52,178 bases of DNA from a candidate division WS1 bacterium (GTDB taxonomy: Bacteria; Armatimonadota; Zipacnadia; Zipacnadales; UBA5352): contig PXBW01000090.1 of the NCBI GenBank assembly GCA_003566775.1, positions 1 to 52,178 of the forward strand, in the 5' to 3' direction. The translations under genes and the position numbers were made by a program. The notes beneath the pieces are model-generated. The model did no database searches. It was not told the DNA's origin and worked only from the letters and a program-made list of their open reading frames with translations. Every line of letters starts with the position of its first letter. The stretch's first letter is position 1. Of the stretch, positions 18,731 through 26,405 are shown in pieces.

Positions 18731-20365
18731 CTACTCGATATCCATCTTCTTCGTCTTTGCATCGGGCTTGCGATTCTTCGGGGCGCGCTTGAAGGTCGCG
18801 GAGCCGTGCTTGAGGTAGCGGCAGTCGATCGACGCTCCCTCCAGCAGTTCCTCGATCGTCAGTATCTGTATCCGCGGGATTTTCTCATCACCGTTGTGCT
18901 CCGGCGCCCAGAATCCCGCGCCCGCCGCCTCCCGCAGCATCGGCCCGGTCGGCTCCTCAAGCGTGATGAACACGCCGATTGCGGCGTCCTCGCGCCCCAC
19001 CACCCCACGCAGATCGCGCACCTGGCTCACTCCCACGCTTCCCGATTTCACCGAGATCACGATCTGACGCGTGGGCGAACCGCCGGCCGGCTCATGGAAG
19101 TAGCGCCGCCCGTCGATCCCCTCGTCCGCGCCGCGCTTCTTCTCGGTCGGACGCGCGCCCACCAGCCCCAGCGACCACAACTCAAACTGCCAGCGATCCT
19201 GCCGGGCGAGAGCTTCGGCGCCCGCAAGGTCGGTAGGCTCCCCGACCACCTCGTACTGCTCCCGCACTTCCTCGCCGAAGGTGTCCTGCAGCCGGTGCTT
19301 CATGAGGTTCACCGCGAGGTGCGTGATGTCTATCCCGATCCATCGCCGATTCAGCCGATGCGCCACCGCGATGGTAGTGCCACAGCCGCAGAACGGATCG
19401 AGCACCAGGTCCCCCTCATTACTCGACGCCTCGATAATCCGCTCCAGCAACGCCTCCGGCTTCTGTGTCGGGTAGCCGAGGCGTTCCTTGTGCCATGAGC
19501 GGAGGGCCTGAATGTCGGGCCAGACGTCCTGCGCGGGCATACCAGCGGCTTCGTCGAGGTACTTCTTCAGGCGGGGAATGTCATTGCTCGTCCAGTAGAT
19601 TCGACCCTGTTCAAGGAGACGATCAATCCCTTCCTGATCGTACATCCAGTGGCGACCGTTTGGAGGCGCGATCTCACCGTGCTCACCGAACACTCGGGGC
19701 GGTCCCGGGCCCGCGCCGCTGAGATCGGCAGACATGAAGCGGCGTCCGTCTTCGTCTTCGTAACGATAGTATTGCTCAACGTATCCGGGATCATACTCCT
19801 GGTGGACCCTGTTCCAGGTGCGGCTCGATGTCTTCGTGTAGAAGAGGAGCGTATCGTGCACCGCTCCAAACTGCCCCGCATCGCTGTGGCTCGTCGTACG
19901 GCGCCAGATAATCTCATTCCGGAAACTCTCCACCCCGAAGATCCCATCCATCAGCACCTTCAGGTAGTGGCTTGCGGTGGGGTCGCAGTGCAGGTAGAGT
20001 GAGCCGGTGGGTTTGAGCACGCGGCGCAGTTCGACGAGGCGCGGGGCCATGTTGGCCAGGTACGCCATCATGTCGGTCTCGCCGAGCATCCGGCGAAAGG
20101 CGGTCAGGGTTTCGGAGACGCGCACATCGCCCCGCTCGACACACTCCTCGAAGAGACGCGCGGTCTCCATCGTCCAGTGCCAGGTGTCGTCGAAGGCCTC
20201 GATCTGCGCGCCCGAGCCGGAGCCGTTCTCCTCCTCGAAGATGACGTTGTACGCCTGATTTGAGTTGAAGGGCGGATCCAGGTAGATGAGATCGACGCTC
20301 TCGTCCTCGATGTAGCGCCGCAGGATGTCGAGGTTGTCTCCGAAGTAGAGCGTGTTATCGGGCAT
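18731..20365 (-). CDS. Site-specific DNA methyltransferase fused to an Mrr-like nuclease domain
   Basis: The 544-residue protein joins two parts. Residues 1-360 are an amino-methyltransferase (N6-adenine or N4-cytosine) with the catalytic DPPF at 30-33 and the AdoMet-binding motif DPFCGCGTT at 323-331. The motif order, catalytic before AdoMet-binding, is the beta class. Residues about 390-510 look like a restriction-endonuclease fold of the Mrr type: GIDG (D418), then VISVKSG (K440) and the conserved VRDLRGVVGREDAAIGVFITLEEPT. The last 25 residues are basic. The ATG at 20365 has AGGGAG seven bases upstream; earlier in-frame starts would overlap the opposite promoter. There is no separate endonuclease gene. 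It could be a single-chain restriction-modification enzyme or a solitary modification enzyme. Confidence 0.9.
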   Translation of the reverse strand: MPDNTLYFGDNLDILRRYIEDESVDLIYLDPPFNSNQAYNVIFEEENGSGSGAQIEAFDDTWHWTMETARLFEECVERGDVRVSETLTAFRRMLGETDMMAYLANMAPRLVELRRVLKPTGSLYLHCDPTASHYLKVLMDGIFGVESFRNEIIWRRTTSHSDAGQFGAVHDTLLFYTKTSSRTWNRVHQEYDPGYVEQYYRYEDEDGRRFMSADLSGAGPGPPRVFGEHGEIAPPNGRHWMYDQEGIDRLLEQGRIYWTSNDIPRLKKYLDEAAGMPAQDVWPDIQALRSWHKERLGYPTQKPEALLERIIEASSNEGDLVLDPFCGCGTTIAVAHRLNRRWIGIDITHLAVNLMKHRLQDTFGEEVREQYEVVGEPTDLAGAEALARQDRWQFELWSLGLVGARPTEKKRGADEGIDGRRYFHEPAGGSPTRQIVISVKSGSVGVSQVRDLRGVVGREDAAIGVFITLEEPTGPMLREAAGAGFWAPEHNGDEKIPRIQILTIEELLEGASIDCRYLKHGSATFKRAPKNRKPDAKTKKMDIE

Positions 20366-20486
20366 GGGGAAGCTCCCTGGGTCAGCGGATACATTCGCGT
20401 GATGGATTTCGCGAGGCCCACGACAATCTCCTTCCGCCTGGAGGTTGAGGTGGGGGCAGGTACTGTGAAGCACCGGACGTGCGGGG

Positions 20487-20515
20487 TTGACGCAGGTGTC
20501 CGGCGCGCCTATCAT
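20487..20515 (+). promoter_or_regulatory. Promoter for the DUF366-queE operon
   Basis: TTGACG (20487-20492) and TATCAT (20510-20515) each match five of six consensus bases, and the spacer is exactly 17. The expected start is near 20522. This rules out the in-frame start codons at 20487 and 20514 for the DUF366 gene. Confidence 0.7.
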
Positions 20516-20549
20516 GACGACACGCCGCGTTATGAGGTTCATGCCCACC

Positions 20550-21107
20550 ATGCAGACATACTTCCATCGCGAAGAGTTGACGTACACCGGCCATCAACTG
20601 CGCTCCCACTGGATCTTCGAGACATTCGGCCTGCAGGGCCATGCAATCGTGGCCTTCCGCGGTCCTTGCAGGGTCGCGCTGTCCGAGATGGTGGACCGCG
20701 CGGATGTGGCCGCCGGGGATGCGATCGAAGCCGCCGAGATGCTGCACTTCATCGCAGAGCACTTCGAGCGGGACCTCCACCGGGCGGTCCTGAGGCAGAG
20801 GCTCTTCATCTGCACAATCGCCGGGCACCTGCGGGCGAGACCGGGGATGCCGCCGATTGAGCGAGAGGGCGACGACCTCTACATCGAGGGGCGCAAGCTC
20901 TCCGTCTCGATCGCGACAGTCTCCCCCGTTTCGACGCTGATGCACGTGGGGCTCAACGTGGACCCCGCAGGCGCGCCCGTCAAGGCCTGTGGACTCGACG
21001 AACTGCAGGTTGATCCCAACGCTCTCGCCACGGGGCTGTTGACCGCTTACGAGCAGGAGATGGCCGACATCCACATGGCAAGATGCAAGGTTCGAGGAGT
21101 GCAATGA
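20550..21107 (+). CDS. DUF366-family protein
   Basis: The 185-residue protein matches my memory of DUF366 along most of its length: LTYTGHQLRSHWIFETFGLQG, IVAFRGPCRV, EMLHFIAEHFERDL, RQRLFICTIAGHL, REGDDLYIEGRKLSVSIAT and the end ADIHMARCKVRG. The biochemical function of DUF366 is not established as far as I know. I chose the ATG at 20550 because the promoter predicts transcription from about 20522, GAGG lies 12 bases upstream, and family members begin close to the TYTG motif. The ATG at 20532 is possible. The stop overlaps the queE start as ATGA, so the two are translationally coupled, and a role in 7-deazaguanine metabolism is a reasonable hypothesis. Confidence 0.88.
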   Translation: MQTYFHREELTYTGHQLRSHWIFETFGLQGHAIVAFRGPCRVALSEMVDRADVAAGDAIEAAEMLHFIAEHFERDLHRAVLRQRLFICTIAGHLRARPGMPPIEREGDDLYIEGRKLSVSIATVSPVSTLMHVGLNVDPAGAPVKACGLDELQVDPNALATGLLTAYEQEMADIHMARCKVRGVQ

Positions 21108-21982
21108 CCAATTCAGATGGACCCGAGAACCCGGAGGATAGTTGCCGCCTGAGCTATGAGGCGGCTCGCCAGGCGATCGAGGCGGACGCGAGGGCCGAGG
21201 AGGAGATGGCCGCGCGCGCCGACACGAGCCTCCGGGCGCCGCTCTACGAGATATTCACCTCAATTCAGGGTGAGGCGCTCTTCGCCGGCCTGCAGCAGAT
21301 ATTCATTCGCTTCTGTGGGTGCGAACTCGACTGCCCGTGGTGTGATACACCGCAGGCGCGAGGCGCTCCTCCCGCGGAGGTCTGGTGCCAGTCGAAACCG
21401 GGGGTGCGTGGCTTCCAGATAGAGAATCCGGCCCGCATCGCCGATGTGTGTGATGTTGTGAAGCGTATTCTCGGCTACGATGAGGAAGGCGCGATTCACT
21501 CCATCGCGCTCACCGGTGGCGAGCCGCTGATGTTCCCGGAATATGTGGCCGACCTAGCCGCGAGCCTGCGCCCGTTCGAGTTACCGATCATGCTGGAGAC
21601 CAACGGACAGCGTCCGGACGCTCTGCGGAAGGCACTGCGCATGATCGACTGGGTGGCGGGCGATTACAAGCTGGACAGCAGCATGGGGCGACCGCTGGAT
21701 GCGGAAGCGCGCCGGGAGTTTCTCCGACTCGCCCGACAGAAACGGGCCTTCGTGAAGATCGTGGTGACCGACGAGGCGACCGAGGAGGAACTCGAGCGGG
21801 CTTACGAGGAGATCGCGGCGGTCGATCCCGGCTGTCCGTTGTTTCTGCAGCCGGTGACGGTGAAGGGCGAGAGCCGGCCCCCCAGCGGATTCGAACTGAT
21901 TCGCTTCAGGGCGCTGGCCCTTCGGTATCTGCGCGATGTGCGCGTAATGCCGCAGGTACACGGCCTGCTGGGGCTGAAATGA
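21104..21982 (+). CDS. queE: 7-carboxy-7-deazaguanine synthase QueE-like radical SAM protein
   Basis: QueE converts 6-carboxy-tetrahydropterin to 7-carboxy-7-deazaguanine on the way to queuosine or archaeosine. The 292-residue product has YEIFTSIQGEALFAGLQQIFIRFCG and then the radical-SAM triad C73, C77, C80 (CELDCPWCDT), the usual QueE signature. Also present are SIALTGGEPLMFPE, IMLETNGQ and DWVAGDYKLDSSMG. An N-terminal extension of about 45 residues, rich in Ala, Glu and Asp, is unusual for the family (about 210-245 residues). The start ATG has GAGGAG just upstream and overlaps the DUF366 stop (ATGA). queC, queD, queF and tgt are not in the window. Confidence 0.9.
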   Translation: MTNSDGPENPEDSCRLSYEAARQAIEADARAEEEMAARADTSLRAPLYEIFTSIQGEALFAGLQQIFIRFCGCELDCPWCDTPQARGAPPAEVWCQSKPGVRGFQIENPARIADVCDVVKRILGYDEEGAIHSIALTGGEPLMFPEYVADLAASLRPFELPIMLETNGQRPDALRKALRMIDWVAGDYKLDSSMGRPLDAEARREFLRLARQKRAFVKIVVTDEATEEELERAYEEIAAVDPGCPLFLQPVTVKGESRPPSGFELIRFRALALRYLRDVRVMPQVHGLLGLK

Positions 21983-22050
21983 ATGGCTCAGATGACCCGC
22001 CGGGATGGGTATCCCGCAGGATCGTGGAGGACGCACTCTGAAGCGGCACT

Positions 22051-23040
22051 ATGAAGATCGGACTGACGACGACAATTCCCGTTGAGGCAATACTTGCTGC
22101 CGGACATGAACCGGTTGACCTCAACAATATCTTCATCACCGATGCCGAGCCTGATCGTCTCGTGGCGCGCGCGGAGACGGATGGCTATCCGCGTACCGCC
22201 TGCGCGTGGATAAAGGGAATATACTCCGCCGCGCTCAAACACGGTATAGAGACGATCATCGCGGTGACGCAGGGCGACTGCGCGCAGACCCATGCGATGA
22301 TCGAGACGTTGAGCGAGGCGGGCACGCGCATCATCCCGTTCGCCTACCCCTACGATCGGGATGAGGAGCTTCTTCGCGCGCAGATTCAGCGGATCTGCGA
22401 TCATCTCCGCGTCACATGGGAAGAGGCGGAACACCAGCGTGAGCGGCTGCGTCCGATACGAATGAAGGTCGCGGAGTTGGACCGCCTTACCTGGCGCGAC
22501 GGCCTTGTCAGTGGCCTGGAAAACCACTATTATCAGATATGCTGCTCGGATTTCCACGGCGATCCGGAGAGATTCGAGGCCGAATTGGGGAGATTCCTCT
22601 CCAGGGCCCGAGGGCGCGTGCCTGCACGGTCAGCGGTGAGACTGGGTGTTGCCGGGGTGCCGACGATATACAGCGACCTTTACGATTTCGTGGAGGGCCT
22701 CGACGCTCGGGTGGTTTTGAACGAGACCCAGCGACAGTTCACGATGGTTCCCTCCATCAACTGCGACCTGCTCGAACAGTATCGCAGATACACCTATCCC
22801 TACCAGCTCTCCGGGCGGGTGAAAGATCTGCGCGAGCAGATTGAATTGCGGCAGATAGACGGGTTGGTCCATTACACGCAGGCGTTCTGCTTCCGACAGA
22901 TTCAGGATCTGTTGATGAAGCGCCATCTCGATGTGCCGGTGCTATCGCTGGAGGGCGAGAACCCGGGGCCGCTGGACGCCCGGACACGGCTCCGGCTGGA
23001 GGCGTTCGTCGAGACACTTGTTGCGCGAAAAAGGCACTAA
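22051..23040 (+). CDS. 2-hydroxyacyl-CoA dehydratase (HgdB/BcrC)-family iron-sulfur protein
   Basis: The 329-residue protein has the family start GLTTTIPVEAILAAGHEPVDLNNIF and the end YTQAFCFRQIQDLLMKRHLDVPVLSLEGENPGPLDARTRLRLEAF. Cysteines C51 (TACAWIKG), C77 (TQGDC) and C280 (QAFCFRQ) sit where the family binds an iron-sulfur cluster. Dehydratases and benzoyl-CoA reductases need a second homologous subunit and an ATP-driven activator (HgdC). Neither is nearby, so this is a solo paralogue. Its role may be an electron-transfer or reductase activity different from hydroxyacyl-CoA dehydration. No strong ribosome site precedes the ATG. It follows queE after 68 bases and may share its transcript. 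Confidence 0.88.
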   Translation: MKIGLTTTIPVEAILAAGHEPVDLNNIFITDAEPDRLVARAETDGYPRTACAWIKGIYSAALKHGIETIIAVTQGDCAQTHAMIETLSEAGTRIIPFAYPYDRDEELLRAQIQRICDHLRVTWEEAEHQRERLRPIRMKVAELDRLTWRDGLVSGLENHYYQICCSDFHGDPERFEAELGRFLSRARGRVPARSAVRLGVAGVPTIYSDLYDFVEGLDARVVLNETQRQFTMVPSINCDLLEQYRRYTYPYQLSGRVKDLREQIELRQIDGLVHYTQAFCFRQIQDLLMKRHLDVPVLSLEGENPGPLDARTRLRLEAFVETLVARKRH

Positions 23041-23149
23041 CGGCCATCCGCGGAGGCGGAGAGAGCGGGAGAGACGAACCCCCTTCCGGTGAGCCGTGTA
23101 CATAACAGCACGAGAACGTAGTTGCAGTAAGCTAAGCGAGGTGAGTCCC

Positions 23150-23989
23150 ATGCGTATGACAAGCACGCTGCTGGCTGTCTTACTTCTCATCTGCATGATC
23201 GCCGTCGGGACCGCGGCGGCGGAGTTCGCCGGACCGCGGCTGGAAGGCACGGTGACGTTGCGCGGCGGACAGACCATCAGCGGTCTGATACTCACGGCGC
23301 AACTCGGCATCGTAGATGGCGCTGAGATCGGCTCACGGCTGCGCGACGGCGGCTACATCGCCGTGGACGTTGACGGTGAGGAGCATCGTGTGCAGGCCAC
23401 GGAGATCGCCCGGCTCGATGCCGAGTGGGAGCAGACGGGGACCGAGGACGCGCCTCAGTGGAAGATCACTGAACTCTCAATCACCACCAGAGACGGCGAG
23501 ACTCTCACCGGCACCCCCGCCTGGCTGGTTCACGCGACGTCGCTAATTATCGAGGAGGAAGACGGTACGCAGAAGAGAGTGTACGCCTTCCCGATGGCCG
23601 GCAGCAATTTCTCGCCGGACAACCTGCTGGCCTCACTCGTCATCGATACCGACGTTGAACCGGTAGCACCCGTGACCGAGGAGCCTGTCACCGAGGAGCC
23701 TGTCACCGAGGAGCCTGTCACCGAGGAGCCTGTCACCGAGGAGCCTGTCACCGAGGAGCCGGTGACTGAGGAGCCGAGAGTCACGGTGACACCGGTCGAA
23801 GACGATGAAGAAGAGGCACCGGTAACTCCGGACCTCGGCATCGGCGCGGCGCCCGTCGTGGAGGAGTTGCCCGAAGACGCCGTCTTCGCGAGCGGTCAGC
23901 CTGCGGTGGTGACCTTCGAGGTGACCAACCCCGAGACCGGCAGGCCGATGCAGGTGCGATTCCTCATAGTACCTCTGCCGGCTCAGTAA
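23150..23989 (+). CDS. Secreted protein with tandem VTEEP repeats
   Basis: I know no family for this 279-residue protein. Residues 1-24 are a signal peptide ([22 protein letters not shown]). Residues about 25-165 are a beta-rich domain that begins [22 protein letters not shown]; with [17 protein letters not shown] it looks like two related strands-and-turn units. Seven exact pentapeptides VTEEP follow (about residues 175-209), then an acidic linker and a C-terminal segment [24 protein letters not shown]. The ATG at 23150 has GAGGTGA six bases upstream. The repeats probably form a stiff acidic spacer. A terminator-like hairpin follows at 24024. Confidence 0.75.
   Translation: MRMTSTLLAVLLLICMIAVGTAAAEFAGPRLEGTVTLRGGQTISGLILTAQLGIVDGAEIGSRLRDGGYIAVDVDGEEHRVQATEIARLDAEWEQTGTEDAPQWKITELSITTRDGETLTGTPAWLVHATSLIIEEEDGTQKRVYAFPMAGSNFSPDNLLASLVIDTDVEPVAPVTEEPVTEEPVTEEPVTEEPVTEEPVTEEPVTEEPRVTVTPVEDDEEEAPVTPDLGIGAAPVVEELPEDAVFASGQPAVVTFEVTNPETGRPMQVRFLIVPLPAQ
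23672..23776 (+). repeat. Seven tandem 15-bp repeats coding for VTEEP
   Basis: Seven in-frame units of GTSACYGAGGAGCCK lie head to tail. Units two to five are identical at DNA level; the first and the last two differ at one to three wobble positions. Because the unit is 15 bp, gain or loss of copies keeps the reading frame and changes the length of the linker. Confidence 0.9.
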
Positions 23990-24023
23990 CTGAGAAGCGG
24001 TTGCTGACGCTGAATGCACCATT

Positions 24024-24062
24024 GACGCGGCGGGCGGCCCGGAGAAAGCCGCCCGTCGTGTT
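24024..24062 (+). terminator. Terminator-like hairpin after the VTEEP protein gene
   Basis: CGGGCGGC (24031-24038) pairs with GCCGCCCG (24048-24055) around a nine-base loop. The stem extends by seven more pairs including three G-T wobbles. Only TT follows the stem, so termination would be imperfect. It lies 35 bases after the stop at 23989. Confidence 0.5.
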
Positions 24063-24104
24063 ATGCTACCGCGCCGACCAAAATGACGGCCCGCTGGTGA
24101 TGCG

Positions 24105-24857
24105 ATGAGCAATGCCGACGACAGGCGCAGGATAGAGCACGTCTGGTTCGATCAGGACGACACCCTCTATGACTATCACGAAGCCGCTGACGGTGCGCTC
24201 GCCGAGTGTCTGGACAGGCTTCACGAGATATGCCCGGCGACTCGTTCGGTCGTGGACGTCGATACACTGAGGAGAGTGCGCAACGCGATCACTGCACACG
24301 CCCGCAGTGAGGGCCTCGACCTGATCGAAGCCCGCTATGTGTCGTTCCAGAGGATACTGCAGCGTTACGCCCGCGCGGATGATGTGCTTGCGGATGATCT
24401 GACGGGCATATACTTCCAAACGTTGAGCGCGGGCATACGCCCGTTTCCGGGCGTCGTGGAATGCCTCAACAGGCTTGCTGATGCGGGCTACGTGTTAGGG
24501 ATACTGTCCAACGGCGTCTCCTACCTCGAGCAACTCGGCCTTGCCGATCTCTTTGAGCATCAGATTTACGCGAACGATCTGCTCGTGTTCAAGCCAGATC
24601 GGGGCATCTTCGACCACGCGATCGCAGAGAGCGGGGCCCGACCGGAGCAGTGCGTGCTCGTGGGCGACAGTTGTGTCTGTGATATCGAAGGCGCCCGCGA
24701 GGCAGGGTGGACCGGGGTCTGGGTCAGGCACGATGCTCGCCACTGGGAGACTGATGCGAGGCCCCCGAAGCATGTCGTAACCTGCCTCGCTCAGTTGCCT
24801 GAGTTTATCGAAGCGCTGAACACGAATGGTAAGGAATCGGGAGAGCAACATCGGTGA
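24105..24857 (+). CDS. HAD-family hydrolase (probable phosphatase)
   Basis: The 250-residue protein is a haloacid-dehalogenase superfamily phosphatase with a helical cap between motifs I and II. Motif I is FDQDDTLYD (nucleophile D16, acid D18). Motif II is LGILSNG, motif III the Lys in [12 protein letters not shown], and motif [18 protein letters not shown] with the Mg-binding aspartates. The substrate cannot be deduced; family members act on small phosphate esters such as phosphoglycolate or nucleotides. Its stop overlaps the start of the M48 protease gene as TGATG, so the two are co-translated. Confidence 0.93.
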   Translation: MSNADDRRRIEHVWFDQDDTLYDYHEAADGALAECLDRLHEICPATRSVVDVDTLRRVRNAITAHARSEGLDLIEARYVSFQRILQRYARADDVLADDLTGIYFQTLSAGIRPFPGVVECLNRLADAGYVLGILSNGVSYLEQLGLADLFEHQIYANDLLVFKPDRGIFDHAIAESGARPEQCVLVGDSCVCDIEGAREAGWTGVWVRHDARHWETDARPPKHVVTCLAQLPEFIEALNTNGKESGEQHR

Positions 24858-26311
24858 TGAGGCTTCAAACACATCACTATGCGCATCCTGCCGAGCGGCT
24901 GGTGCTTCTCGCCTCGTCATGGCTGGCACTGACGCTGCTCGTGCTGATCCTGGGCGCTCTGGTCGCCCTCATGGTCGTACGCCCGATAAACGCTCTGTTG
25001 ACCATAGTCCTCGGCATTATCCTGCTGGGACTCTTCGTGGGCGGTGGGATCATCGGCCTGCTGAGGATCCAGCCGTGGCTGGACGGCCTCAAGAGTTCCT
25101 CGCGGCGGGCCGGGCCATCGCGTCATCGTCGGGTACATGCGGCGTCTGAGCGGGCCGCCAATCGCCTGGCGATGCCCGGCACCCCGCCGGTTCATGTGCT
25201 GCCCACAGATGACATCGACAGCTTTACTATCTCGCTGGGTATCCCGACGATATTCGTCAGCCGCGGGCTGGTGGAGGCACTGAGCGATAATCAGTTGGTG
25301 GCTGCGCTCGGGCACGAGATCGGACACATCAAGGGGGGCCATGCCCGATTGCTCACGCTCGTGAGACTCCCGCTCCGCGCGCAACTGGCACACAGTGTGC
25401 TTCTCACGCCCTTCGCGCTGGCGTGGGTGGCGCTTCGATGGTGGGCAGGCGTGGCGGAACTGAGTGCAGATCGGGCGGCGGCGATCGCGGCAGGAGGCCC
25501 TGAACCGGTGGCCCAACGACTGGCGGCCAGAGCCTCCGGGGGGGAAGATGATGGCGCAGATATCGATCTTCATCGCTATCTGACCCACGCTACCGATCAG
25601 GCCGGATGGCAACTCGCGGAGGAAGAACTGCACCTCGCCCGCCCGCGCATGGCCCGGCGCATCATCGAGGTGGCGCGTTTCGCGGACTCGCGCAGATTCA
25701 CCGCCTGTCTTGGGATAGTCGGTGACCTGCAGATAGCGGTGTCCGACCTGCCGATGAACCCCGGAAGCGTCGGTGTGCTGCCTCACATCGCAATCGGCAT
25801 CATGGCCGGACTCTGGCTGACGCCGATTGCGCTTGGCATCACCATCGCGCTTGGTGCGCCTGAGCCCCGCGTCGAGCGCCTCGCGACCGAGCCTGAGGTC
25901 GAGGTGTTCAGTCCCGATCAGGTCCCCGAGACTGCGGTCCCGGACGACGACGTCGAGGTATTCCGCCCCGATCGGGTCCCGGAGAGTCCGCCCCCTCCAG
26001 AAGAAGACACTGAGGCATTCCAGCGCCCACAGCCTGCGGAAGAGGAGCTTGACCAGCAACTTTCCGCCATGCTGGAACTCGCGCGACAGTACAGGGATGA
26101 GGGGGAGCTTCAACAGGCCCGCGAGATGCTTGAGCAGGCAGTGCTGACCGACCCCACTTCCGCAGAAGCACACTACCTGCTGGCCTGGGTCCATATCGAT
26201 GCCGGAAATCGGGATCTTGCGCGCGCGGAGTTCACCGCCACCGTGAATCTCGCGGATCCCGATAGTGAGATGTACCGCGAGGCGGAAGCCGCACTGGAGC
26301 GGATGGAGTAA
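24857..26311 (+). CDS. M48-family membrane zinc protease with C-terminal TPR
   Basis: The 484-residue protein has two membrane segments near the N-terminus (about 16-41 and 47-69) and an M48 (HtpX/Ste24-like) protease domain. The catalytic motif is HEIGH at 153-157, and the third zinc ligand is probably the Glu in AELSADRAA near 205. A third membrane segment (about 306-330, PHIAIGIMAGLWLTPIALGITIAL) follows. A Pro/Glu/Asp linker with the repeated phrase EVEVFxPDxVPE leads to a tetratricopeptide region (about 395-484, LARQYRDEGELQQAREMLEQA, then EAHYLLAWVHIDAGNRDLARAEF). HtpX-type enzymes degrade damaged membrane proteins. The TPR may recruit substrates. The ATG at 24857 or GTG at 24854 is the start. 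Confidence 0.92.
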   Translation: MRLQTHHYAHPAERLVLLASSWLALTLLVLILGALVALMVVRPINALLTIVLGIILLGLFVGGGIIGLLRIQPWLDGLKSSSRRAGPSRHRRVHAASERAANRLAMPGTPPVHVLPTDDIDSFTISLGIPTIFVSRGLVEALSDNQLVAALGHEIGHIKGGHARLLTLVRLPLRAQLAHSVLLTPFALAWVALRWWAGVAELSADRAAAIAAGGPEPVAQRLAARASGGEDDGADIDLHRYLTHATDQAGWQLAEEELHLARPRMARRIIEVARFADSRRFTACLGIVGDLQIAVSDLPMNPGSVGVLPHIAIGIMAGLWLTPIALGITIALGAPEPRVERLATEPEVEVFSPDQVPETAVPDDDVEVFRPDRVPESPPPPEEDTEAFQRPQPAEEELDQQLSAMLELARQYRDEGELQQAREMLEQAVLTDPTSAEAHYLLAWVHIDAGNRDLARAEFTATVNLADPDSEMYREAEAALERME

Positions 26312-26324
26312 TCCTCCGGACATC

Positions 26325-26352
26325 AGGACAGTTCGACAATCCCTGATATGAT
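26325..26352 (+). promoter_or_regulatory. Possible promoter for tyrS
   Basis: AGGACA (26325-26330, four of six) and TATGAT (26347-26352, five of six) are 16 bases apart. The expected start near 26359 gives a leader of about 47 bases with a 6-bp hairpin (GCCCGC/GCGGGC, 26374-26393) just before the AAGGA site. Confidence 0.4.
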
Positions 26353-26405
26353 GAAGTATCTGTGACGCAACATGCCCGCCAGAGAGTGCGGGCCAAGGAT
26401 GTGAC

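Noticed and set aside
23672-23776. CRISPR-like direct repeats
   Set aside because: The repeats have no spacers, are only 15 bp and lie in frame inside a coding sequence.
26359-26405. T-box riboswitch before tyrS
   Set aside because: The leader is only about 47 bases and lacks the T-box sequence and specifier loop; a 6-bp hairpin is all that is present.
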